Origin: AC-32 sp963766375
Lineage (GTDB): Bacteria; Actinomycetota; Thermoleophilia; Gaiellales; Gaiellaceae
NCBI GenBank assembly: GCA_963766375.1
Contig: CAVXZG010000019.1
Location: 434,001-498,000 of the forward strand
Length of the DNA stretch: 64,000 nucleotides
Reading direction: 5' to 3'
The notes under the pieces were generated by a model. The model was not told the origin of the DNA. It made no database searches and saw only the letters and a list, made by a program, of their open reading frames with translations. The position numbers and the translations under genes are program-made. Shown piece by piece: positions 36,084-43,913 of this stretch (the first letter of the stretch is position 1; every line of letters starts with the position of its first letter).

Positions 36084-38609
36084 GCTAGCGCCTTGCGCAG
36101 CGCCTCCTCGGCCTTCGCGAGCGCGTCGTCGAGCTTCTCCGGGTTCTTGCCGCCGGCCCGGGCCATCGTCGGTCGGCCACCCCCGCCGCCGCCGACCTCG
36201 GCCGCGGCGGCCTTGATCACCTCGACCGCGTCGATCCGGCCTTCGAGCGAATGGTCGAAGTTCGCGACCAGGTGGACACGCCCGTCCTCCGCAGAGCCGA
36301 GCACGACCGCCGCCGGCGCCCGCTCGTTCTTGATCCGGTCGGACTCGGCCAGCAGCACGTCGATGTCCACGCCGCTCGCGCGCCCGACGTAGACGTTGAC
36401 CCCGCCGAGCTCCTCCTCGCTCCGCGCCTCGACCTGCACGTCGATTGGCTTGGCCTGCGCAGGGCCTTCCTTGCGTGTCCGCTCGAGCTCGGCGCGCAGC
36501 TCGCCAGCCTCCTCCGCCCGCCCGTGCAGCAGTGCGTAGGCCTCGCCTGAGGTCACCGCCTCGATGCGCCGCGTCCCGGAGCCGATCGAGCTCTCGGAGG
36601 TGATCACGAAGGGCCCGATCTCCGCGCTTGCGCGCACGTGCGTGCCGCCGCAGAGCTCGCGCGAGTAGCCCGCGATCTCGACCACGCGCACCTCGTCGCC
36701 GTACTTCTCGCCGAAGAGCATCATCGCCCCGAGCCGCCGCGCCTCGTCGATCGGGACGATGTACGCCCGCACCGGCAGGTTCTCGAAGACCGCCTCGTTC
36801 ACGCGCCGCTCGACCTCGGCACGTTCTTCTTCGGTCAAGGCTTGCGGATGCGCGAAATCGAAGCGCAGCTTGTCCGGCCGCACCGCCGACCCGGCCTGGC
36901 GCGCGTGCTCGCCGAGCACTTCCTGCAGCGCCTTGTGCAGGAGATGGGTGGCCGTGTGGTTCGCCATCGTCGGGAACCGCACCGCCCAGGGCACGACAGC
37001 GCGCACGCGCATCCCCTCGGCGAAGCCCGCGCCCTCGAAGGTCAGCACCTGGTCGTCGCCGGGTAGCCGCGTGGCCGCGACGAGCTCGGCTCGCGCGCCC
37101 GACTCCTCGTTCTCGATGAAGCCGGCGTCGGAGACTTGACCGCCGCCCTCCGGATAGAAGGGCGACTGCTCGAGCTTTGCCTGGAAGCGTCCGTCCCCGA
37201 GCTCCTCGTAGGCAATGATCGCCGTCAGCACCTCGGTCTTCTCGTAGCCGACGAACTCGCTGCGCGCCTCTGCCTTCAGGCGAACGTCCACTTCCGCAGG
37301 CCCGGCCTTGCGGGAGCGCGTGCGCTGCTGCTCCATCAGCTCGCGGAAGCCGTCCTCGTCCACGGGGAGGCCTCGCTCGCGCGCCAGCTCCTGCGTCAGC
37401 TCGAGCGGGAAGCCGTAGGTGTCGTGCAGGCGGAAGGCCTCGTCGCCGGAGATCTCGCCGTCGGCGGCCACCTCCTCGAAGAGCTTCAGGCCACGGGCGA
37501 GCGTGATCGAGAAGCGCTCCTCCTCGTCGGCCAGGACGCGCGCGATCTCCTCGCGGTGCTCGAGCAGCTCCGGATAGGCCTCACCCATCTGGCGCCACCA
37601 CGACCTCGGCCAGCCGCGAGAGGAAGGGCGACTCGAGCCCGATCCGGCCCGCCTGGAGGACGGCGCGGCGGACGACCCTGCGCATCACATAGCCGCGGCC
37701 CTCGTTCGACGGCGCCACGCCATCGGCAGCGAGAAAGGTCATCCCGCGCCCGTGGTCGGCCAGGATCCGGTGGGCTTTCGTGGCTTCCTCGCTCTCGCCG
37801 TAGGCGACGCCCGACTGCTGCGCGATCCAGCCCATGATCTCCTGGTAGCCGTCGGTGTCGTAGACCGAGTCGACGCCCTGAAGCACCCGGGCAGCCCGCT
37901 CGAGCCCCATGCCCGTATCGATGTTCTGCTTCGGCAGCGGCGTCACCGAGCCGTCCGCGTGCAGCTCGTACTCCATGAAGACGAGGTTCCAGATCTCGAG
38001 GAAGCGCTCGCACTCACAACCGGGCGCGCACTCGGGGCGCAGGCAGCCGACGTCCTCGCCCCAGTCGAAGAAGATCTCCGTGTCGGGCCCGCACGGCCCG
38101 GGGCCGCCGACCGACCAGAAGTTGTCGGCGCGGGGCAGCCGGACGATCCGCTCGGGTGGCATGCCGACCTTCTCCCAGGCGCGGACGGCGACCTCGTCCT
38201 CCTCGAGCTTGAGCTCGGGGTCGCCGGCGAAGACGGTGACCCAGATCCGGTCCAGGTCGAGCTTCATGTGGTCGAGCATGAACTCCCAGGCGAGCTCGAT
38301 CGCGCCGTCCTTGAAGTACTGGCCGAACGAGAAGTTTCCGAGCATCTCGAAGAACGTGAGGTGGTAGCCGTCGAGCCCGACCTCGTCGATGTCCGGGGTG
38401 CGGAAAACCTTCTGCACCGTCGTCAGCAGCGGCGCCGGGGGCTCCTCGAGGCCGAGGAAAAACGGCATCAGCGGCTGCATCCCCGCCGAGACGAGGAGCG
38501 TCGAACGATCGTCTGCGCGCGGGATCAGCGAAGCCGAGGGCCGGAACGAGTGGCCCTTGGACTCGAAGAAATCGCGGTACCCCGCGCGGAGCTCGGCGGT
38601 CGTGCGCAC
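36080..38609 (-). CDS. alaS: Alanyl-tRNA synthetase, frameshifted
   Basis: About 843 residues. The class II catalytic domain starts FFESKGHSFRPSASLIP and includes GMQPLMPFFLG and FFEMLGNFSFGQYFK; the editing domain has HTATHLLHKAL and CGGTHV zinc ligands; the C-terminal C-Ala domain ends GGGGRPTMARAGG. The frame is broken at about 37591-37596, between LAEVVVA and QMGEAYPEL, by a two-base loss or one-base gain in a GGCGCC run. As the gene is essential, I take this as a sequence error. The GTG has TAGAAT 7 bases upstream. Confidence 0.93.
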
Positions 38610-38630
38610 GGAGGTGATTCTAGGGGTGGC

Positions 38631-39407
38631 TCAGTTGCTGGCGGCCTTGCGCTCCGGGTTGGCCAGCTCGTCACTCGCGATCTCCTCGCGGATCTTCTCC
38701 AGCGAGCGGCGGATCAGGCGCGAGACGTGCATCTGGGAGATGCCGACCTGCTGTGCGATCTGCGACTGCGTGAGGCCCTCGAAGAAGCGCAGGTGCAGGA
38801 TCTTGCGCTCGCGCTCGTCGAGCACGCGGAACCCGGGCTCGAGCACCGCCCGGTCCTCAGAGACCTCGTACTGGTGCTCCTCGGTGCCGAGCGACTCGAG
38901 CGGGTCGAGCTCCCCGTCCTCGTCGGAGCCCGAGCCGGCCGAGAGCGAGAGCGAGCTGTAGGCGCGACCACTCTCGAGCGCCTCGAGCACCTCTTCGTCG
39001 GTGACCCCGGCGGCCTTGGCGAGCTCCGGGATCGTCGGCGACCGACCGTGCTGCACCGTCAGCTGCTCGAGCAGCTTCGAGAGCTGGATGTTCAGCTCCT
39101 GCAGCCCACGCGGGACGCGCACCGACCAGCCGCGGTCGCGGAAGTGGCGCTTGATCTCGCCGATGATGTTCGGCGTCGCGTAGGTCGTGAGCTCGACGCC
39201 GCGGTTCACGTCGAAGCGGTCGATCGCCTTGATCAGGCCGATCGCGCCGATCTGGACGAGATCGTCGAGCTGCTCGCCGCGGTATGAGTACCGCCGGGCC
39301 AGGGAGCGCACGAGCGACATGTACCGCTCGATCAGCTGCTCGCGTGCGCCGACGTCGCCCTGCTCGTGGTAGCGCCGCAGCAGGACCTTGTCGCTCTCGC
39401 GGCTCAC
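38631..39407 (-). CDS. sigF: RNA polymerase sigma factor, SigB/SigF/SigG family
   Basis: 258 residues with region 2 (LIERYMSLVRSLARRYSYRGEQLDDLVQIGAIGLIKAIDRFD, then TTYATPNIIGEIKRHFRDRGW), region 3 (RVPRGLQELNIQLSKLLEQL) and region 4 HTH (LTQSQIAQQVGISQMHVSRLIRRSL). These are the marks of the stress/sporulation SigB-SigF subfamily. The GTG overlaps the end of the upstream RsbW-like gene. It likely directs a general-stress or envelope regulon; -35/-10 targets cannot be read directly. The symbol is by family, not orthology. Confidence 0.88.
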   Translation of the reverse strand: MSRESDKVLLRRYHEQGDVGAREQLIERYMSLVRSLARRYSYRGEQLDDLVQIGAIGLIKAIDRFDVNRGVELTTYATPNIIGEIKRHFRDRGWSVRVPRGLQELNIQLSKLLEQLTVQHGRSPTIPELAKAAGVTDEEVLEALESGRAYSSLSLSAGSGSDEDGELDPLESLGTEEHQYEVSEDRAVLEPGFRVLDERERKILHLRFFEGLTQSQIAQQVGISQMHVSRLIRRSLEKIREEIASDELANPERKAASN

Positions 39408-39789
39408 GACGCAGCCTCTTCTGCTGGTCGACGCTCTTGGTCAGCTCGAGCCACCCCTCGGAGTCGAGCCGGTAGCCGTCGACGACGGTGTCGAGCACCC
39501 GGCGCAGACTCATGCTCTCGTCGGGGTCCTGCTCGAGCTCGGCTCGCAGGCTCGCGGAGGCGAACGGGCCGACGCGGGCGACGATCGCTCCCTCGGCGAT
39601 TCGCAGCTTGACGGTCACCTCGCTGCTCTCGGCGCCGCGCTCCAGGGCGGCGTCCAGCGCCGTCTCGAGGTCGTCGAGGCTCTCGAAGCTGAGGTTCAGC
39701 CTCGCAGCGACGCCGCCCAGCACGAGATGCGCGACCTCGTGAAAGGACGCATCGCGTGGAATCGTGAGTGTTATCTCGTCGCCGGTCAT
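39404..39789 (-). CDS. RsbW/SpoIIAB-like anti-sigma factor with degenerate ATP site, frameshifted at the end
   Basis: About 128 residues with the layout of a GHKL anti-sigma factor: VAHLVLGGVAARLNLSFESLDDLETALDAALERG in place of the N-box helix, VTVKLRIAEGAIVARVGPF for the G1 strand, and SLRRVLDTVVDGYRL near the G2 position. The N-box Asn and the DxGxG of active kinases are not there. It directly precedes the sigma gene, so it is its likely partner. The frame has no stop before sigF; one missing base at about 39424 gives AEEAAS and a TGA in the GTGA overlap. Confidence 0.65.
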
Positions 39790-41084
39790 TCGCCCGTGGG
39801 TTCTAACGGGCGAGGGCCGCATAAGGTTTCGACAGGATCCTCCATGATCGTGCCGGCGCCCACGACAGCATCTCCCTCGTAGAGGACCGCCGCCTGCCCG
39901 GCAGCAACCCCGTAGGCCGGAGCGTCGAGCGAGAGCCGGAAGCCGCCGTCCTCGGCGACCACGTCGGCGCCCACTGCGGGCGAGCGATAGCGCAACTTCA
40001 CCTCGGCGCGCTGGACCTCGAGGTGGAGCGGTCCACGCGCCCGGACCTCGCGCGTCGCGAGCGCCGAACGGGGCCCGACGACGACCGTGTTCGTCCGCGG
40101 CTCGCTGCGGAGCGCATAGACGGGCTCGCCCGTCGCGACCCGGAGGCCGCGCCGCTGGCCGGGCGTGAAGCGCCAGAAGCCGGTGTGTCGGCCGACCTCC
40201 GCACCGTCCTCGTCGACGATCGTGCCCTCCGCGGCCTCGAGGCCGTGCCGCTCGAGAAATTCTCGGTAATCGCCGCCGGCCAGAAAGCAGGCCTCCTGGC
40301 TCTCGGCGCGCGAGGCCGCCTCGAGCCCGGCGCGCGCGGCCTCGGCGCGCGTCTCGTCCTTGCTCTGCTCGCCGAGCGGAAACCACAGCTTCTCGAGGAA
40401 ACGCGGGTCGAGACGCGCCAGCATGTAGGACTGGTCCTTGGCCCCATCGGCGGCGCGGGCCAGCAACAGCCGGCCGCGGTGCTCGACGATGCGCGCGTAG
40501 TGGCCGGTCGCCAGGCGCTCCGCCCCCGCGCGCTCGGCGAAGGCGAGCAGCTCGGCGAAGCGAAAGCTTCCGTTGCAGCGAATACAGGGGTTCGGCGTCC
40601 GGCCTGCGGCATATCCGCGCACGAACGGCTCGACCACTGCGCGCCTGAACTCCTCGCGCAGGTCGAGCGTCACGTGCGGCAGGCCGAGCCTGTGGCAGGT
40701 TGCGCGAGCCGCGAGCACGGCCTCAGGCGAGCAGCAGGCGCGTTCGGCGTCCGGGCCTTGCGGGTCGAGCCAGAGCCGAAGGGTGACCCCGATCGCGTCT
40801 GGGCCGGCGCGCAGGAGCGCGACTGCGCTGTCCACGCCGCCACTCATCGCCACGGCAACACGGCCCGGCTTCGGTGCAGCCCGAAAGGCCGGGGCAAGCG
40901 CGTTCGCGAGAGCGTCGACCGCCAGCTCGTCGCCGCCGACCGCTGCGGCCTCGAGGAGCGACAGGCCCTCGAGCGGGCGCTCCAGCCCCTCCGCCTCTGC
41001 GCTGACGATCGTGTCGTCCTCTACGGCAAGGCGGACGAGCGACCATCGTCCGTCGCGCGTCGAGTCGCCGATCAGCTCCGTCAT
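39786..41084 (-). CDS. mnmA: tRNA 2-thiouridine synthase MnmA with an N-terminal extension
   Basis: 432 residues. Residues about 75-432 are MnmA: PP-loop VAMSGGVDSAVAL, nucleophile site NPCIRCN, persulfide Cys in SQEACFLAG, and TGFWRFTPGQRRGL. It thiolates U34 of Lys, Glu and Gln tRNAs. Residues 1-70 (WSLVRLAVEDDTIVSAEAEG, then LEGLSLLEAAAVGGDELAVDALANAL) are extra; their pattern recalls a NifU/IscU-like fold without Cys, a weak inference. The ATG has TAGCCT 6 bases upstream; the stop overlaps the anti-sigma gene (ATGA). Confidence 0.92.
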   Translation of the reverse strand: MTELIGDSTRDGRWSLVRLAVEDDTIVSAEAEGLERPLEGLSLLEAAAVGGDELAVDALANALAPAFRAAPKPGRVAVAMSGGVDSAVALLRAGPDAIGVTLRLWLDPQGPDAERACCSPEAVLAARATCHRLGLPHVTLDLREEFRRAVVEPFVRGYAAGRTPNPCIRCNGSFRFAELLAFAERAGAERLATGHYARIVEHRGRLLLARAADGAKDQSYMLARLDPRFLEKLWFPLGEQSKDETRAEAARAGLEAASRAESQEACFLAGGDYREFLERHGLEAAEGTIVDEDGAEVGRHTGFWRFTPGQRRGLRVATGEPVYALRSEPRTNTVVVGPRSALATREVRARGPLHLEVQRAEVKLRYRSPAVGADVVAEDGGFRLSLDAPAYGVAAGQAAVLYEGDAVVGAGTIMEDPVETLCGPRPLEPTGE

Positions 41085-41105
41085 GTGCCCAGGCTAGCGA
41101 TGAAC

Positions 41106-41303
41106 GCGGGGGAACCCTGGGGCTCCCCCGCGAAATTCCAACCTGCCGATATCTCCGGGCCCGATGTGAACCTGGACAAGCCAGGTGGGTGCCACGTCTC
41201 CTCCGGCGCGAGGCGCCTCGGGTGGAACGAGGGCTCCCTCTGTATTGGTGTTGGTTCTACAGAGAAACCCGGAGCACGCACAGGTTCGAACGATCTCACT
41301 GTA
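41106..41303 (-). ncRNA. Candidate structured RNA between the RlpA-like gene and mnmA
   Basis: About 200 non-coding bases with several stems on the minus strand: CTCTGTA/TACAGAG (about 41262-41236), CCTCG/CGAGG, GGCGC/GCGCC, ACCTGG/CCAGGT (about 41186-41170), an enclosing CTCCGGG/CCCGGAG pair, and a 3' hairpin GCGGGGGA/TCCCCCGC (41131-41106). A TACAGT hexamer at 41303-41298 could be its -10 box. mnmA has its own -10 box downstream, so this is not simply its leader. It matches no RNA family I recognise; strand and identity are inferred. Confidence 0.35.
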
Positions 41304-41312
41304 GCGGAGTAA

Positions 41313-41732
41313 TCAGCGCGCGAAGACCCAGCGGATGCGCTGCACGCCGTCCACGCCAAGCTCCTCGGCGAGCCTCGGCGTCAGGTCGAACTTCCGGCCC
41401 GGGACGACCGGTCGCCGGTCGATCACGTGCGTCAGGATGTGCGGGCTGTCCTTGTAGGACACGTAAACGAGAATCCCGCACGGCAACACGGAGTCGGTGA
41501 TCCCGACCGTCCCCGGCTTCAGGAGCACGTTGCAACGAGTCCGGCGCCCGTAACGAGCTTCTCCGACTCCGGCGAGCGCCGAGTACCAGCCTCCCCCCGT
41601 AACCGGCACCGGCTGCGGTAGGCCGCGATTCCTGGGGCCCGTGCTCTGCGAGGTGAGCGCCAGGGACACGATCGCTGCGAGGAGCGCGATCCCGGCGAGG
41701 GCGACCTGCCGCTGCAGCGAGGCAGCGCTCAC
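41313..41732 (-). CDS. RlpA-like double-psi beta-barrel protein, membrane anchored
   Basis: 139 residues. An N-terminal signal anchor (VALAGIALLAAIVSLALT) leads to a barrel domain (about 48-139): GVGEARYGRRTRC, SVLPCGILVYVSYKD, THVIDRRPVVPGRKFDLTPRLAEELG. These match the RlpA/3D fold that binds or cuts peptidoglycan. The RlpA His in the AHRTLP segment is replaced (TDSVLP), so lytic activity is doubtful; two Cys may form a disulfide. The GTG overlaps the Glu-Pro protein stop (GTGA), making it the last gene of the charged-repeat cluster. Confidence 0.75.
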   Translation of the reverse strand: MSAASLQRQVALAGIALLAAIVSLALTSQSTGPRNRGLPQPVPVTGGGWYSALAGVGEARYGRRTRCNVLLKPGTVGITDSVLPCGILVYVSYKDSPHILTHVIDRRPVVPGRKFDLTPRLAEELGVDGVQRIRWVFAR

Positions 41733-42206
41733 GTGACGAGCTCGGCAAGGTCAGAGCCGAAGGCTTCGCGCACGAGCGGGTCGAACTCGGTCGGAAGCTC
41801 GCCCGCGGGGCTTGCGAACTGGCGCATGTGCAGCAGGAGGAGCGCTCTCTCCTCGACCCGGGCCGGGTCGCCGTCCTTGCTCGCCGCAAGCTCCTCGAGC
41901 CGCCAGAGGTTCCAGGCACGGGGAGTCGGGTCGCGCAGGGCCAGGGGCACGACCGCGGGCTCCGGTTCCGGCTCGGGCTCTGGCTCGGGCTCTGGCTCGG
42001 CAGGCGGAGGAACGGCGGCCAGCAATGGCTGCGGTTCGGGCTTCGGGTTCGGGCTCGGGCTCCGATTCCGGCTCTGGCTCGATGGCCACGACGTGTGCGG
42101 GCGGCGACTCGGCCTCTGGTTGTTCCACGGGCTCCGCGGCTTGCCGGCGCCGGACTCCGCGTGCTCCCGTGCGCAGGAAGCGGATCAGGGAAATGCGGAT
42201 CCTCAA
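41729..42206 (-). CDS. Glu-Pro-rich protein with basic N-terminus, frameshifted
   Basis: About 158 residues. A basic amphipathic start (MRIRISLIRFLRTGARGVRRRQ) is followed by acidic Glu-Pro repeats (EPEPESEPEPEPE and EPEPEPEPEPEPE), then a folded helical tail (AWNLWRLEELAASKDGDPARVEERALLLLHMRQFA, LPTEFDPLVREAFGSDLAELV). The frame shifts in the repeat at about 42039-42042; one extra base explains it. TTG start, with TTGA overlap to the upstream gene. No family is recognised. The basic/acidic split suggests binding to membrane or nucleic acid on one end and a spacer in the middle. Confidence 0.6.
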
Positions 42207-42918
42207 GCGCCGCGCTCCTCACGCTTCGGATCGTCCTCGCCGGAGTCGAACAACTCCGCCACCTCCTGCTCGGCGCGGCCCGGCTCGGGCGCCGAGCGCC
42301 TCGGCAGGAGTTTCACGTGCCTCGGCGGCGCGGGCGGGCTCGGCTCGGGCTCGGGCTCACGACGCCGCAGGAGCCCGCGTCGGCGGTCGCTAACCGGTGG
42401 TTCGAGCGATTCCGGCTCAGGCTCCAATGCCGCTTCTGGCACCAGCTCGTCTTCGGTCTCGGGTTTACGACGCCGCAGGAACCCGCGCCGGCGGCCGCTT
42501 TCCGGCGGCTCGAGCGATGCCGGCTCGGGTTCCAATACCTGCTCCGGCAACGGCTCGTCTTCCGGCTCGGCTCGGGCTCGGGCTCCGGTTCAGGCTTGTG
42601 CTCCGGTTCGGGCTCGGCGGCCTCGGGCTCGGCGGGCCGCTGGGGTGGCGCCACCACCGTCCGCTCCTCGGGCGGCGGCCAGAAGACCTGCTCCGGCTCG
42701 CCTTCCTCCGGCGGCGCCGGGGCCGGCAAGAGGTACGAGGTGGGCGAGGCGGCGATGCGCTCAGCCGTGAACTCGACCAGCGCCACCAGCACCCACGCGA
42801 CCGCCATCACGAGGACGATCAGCGCAGGGCGAAGTTCTGCGAGGCCAGCGCCGATCGCGAGCAGGACGAGAAAGATGGCCTCGAGCGCGAAGCGAAGACC
42901 GAGCCGGCCCGGGAGCAT
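42203..42918 (-). CDS. Two-span membrane protein with charged tandem repeats, frameshifted
   Basis: About 238 residues. Two membrane helices (ALEAIFLVLLAIGAGLAEL and ALIVLVMAVAWVLVALVEF, about 11-50) form a hairpin, so both ends should be cytoplasmic. Then come Glu-Pro runs and two tandem units of LEPEPxSLEPPxSxRRRGxLRRRxPE, and an acidic tail (ELFDSGEDDPKREE). A frame break in the repeat at about 42565-42571 needs one added base. TAGGCT lies 6 bases before the ATG, so it heads the unit with the Glu-Pro and RlpA-like genes. No known family. Confidence 0.62.
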
Positions 42919-42927
42919 GAGTCGAGC

Positions 42928-43841
42928 CTAGCTGGCGCTCTCGTCTTCGCTCTTCGACCCGGTGTCCTGGGGACCGGGCGGCGAAGGGCCGGGCGAGTCC
43001 GGCGGCGAGAGCGGCGGCGATTCGGATTCCGGCTCGGGTGTGGCAGCCTCGTCGGCGGGCTCCTGCTCGCGCAGCTTCGGCGGATTGGCCGGAGACGGGG
43101 TCCCGCGGCTCGCCTCGGTGGCCGCTTCAGCCGAGGAGACGATCGTCTGCGCCACCCGGCCGATCGCCTCGTCGCCGAGGCCCGCGGCGCTGAGCAGCTG
43201 CTCTGCGCCCTCCTGGGCCCTGCCGATGATGACGGCCGCCTGCGCGCGAGCCCATTCGAGCGTTTGCTCGACCTCGGCGCGGACGGAGTTCGTGAGCTCG
43301 GTGGCCTGGTGACGAGCCTGCTCGAGCAGCCGTGCCGCCCGAGACTCGGCTTCCGCGATTTCTTGGGCTGCCTGTTGCTGAGCGTCCTGGAGGGTCTGGC
43401 GGGTCTCAGCCTTGGCTGCGTTCATGATCTCCGCGCGCTGGCGCTCGCTTTCCTGCCGGTAGCGGTCGACGTCGCCCTGACGCTCCTGGATGTCGCGCTG
43501 GCGGCGCACGACTTCTTCCTCCGTGCGGCGAATTTGCGCAGCCGATGCGGTCTGAGCATCCCGCTCGATCGTGTCGGCCATTTCGGCGGCGGCGCGGATC
43601 ATGTGCAGCGCGTCCATGCGAACCGCGTGCGCGGTCGCCTCGACCTGGCCGCTCTGCCCGGCGGCCTGGAGCACCTGGAGCTGAACCTGGAGCTGCGTCG
43701 TGTGCCGGCGAAAGGCCTCGAACGCCTCGCGCACCTTTTCGCGGTCGAATCCGTCGGCCGCGCTTCCGGCAGGTCCTCCACGCGGGGCAGCGACGTCAGC
43801 GCTGGGGCCTGCGACGCACTTCCTTGGCCTTCAGATGCCAT
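42928..43841 (-). CDS. Coiled-coil, DivIVA-like cytoplasmic protein, frameshifted
   Basis: About 304 residues. A short variable head (MASEGQGSASQAPALTSLPR) is followed by nearly 200 residues of Ala/Glu/Gln/Arg-rich helix with heptads (RRTEEEVVRRQRDIQERQGDV, QQQAAQEIAEAESRAARLLEQARHQA, QTLEWARAQAAVIIGRAQEGAEQLL) and a Pro/Ser/Glu-rich tail. This resembles actinobacterial DivIVA/FilP-type scaffold proteins, but the DivIVA N-terminal motif is not clear. A frame break at about 43759-43764 (one missing base) separates head and coil. AGGAGG lies 11 bases before the ATG, one of the few Shine-Dalgarno sites here. Confidence 0.62.
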
Positions 43842-43875
43842 CCGGTATCTCGCCTCCTGGAGCTTTTGCCCGAAC

Positions 43876-43892
43876 CAGCAGTATGACTGCTG
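43876..43892. promoter_or_regulatory. CAGCAGT-ATG-ACTGCTG inverted repeat upstream of the coiled-coil gene
   Basis: A perfect 7-base inverted repeat with a 3-base centre lies 34-51 bases upstream of the coiled-coil gene start, in the 72-base gap after which aspS ends. A CATACT hexamer overlaps it on the minus strand. It could be an operator for a dimeric repressor; no regulator is known. Confidence 0.35.
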
Positions 43893-43913
43893 TATCGGCT
43901 CGTGGACGCCGCG

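Noticed and set aside
41215..41245. GGGTGGAACGAGGGCTCCCTC resembled a T-box antiterminator core on the plus strand
   Set aside because: No plus-strand aminoacyl-tRNA or amino acid gene follows, the specifier stem is not found, and the region folds better as part of the minus-strand multi-stem structure.
41900..42620. Glu-Pro repeats as a CRISPR or satellite array
   Set aside because: The period is 6 bases (Glu-Pro codons) and about 110 bases (protein repeat unit), with no spacers; it is coding low complexity.
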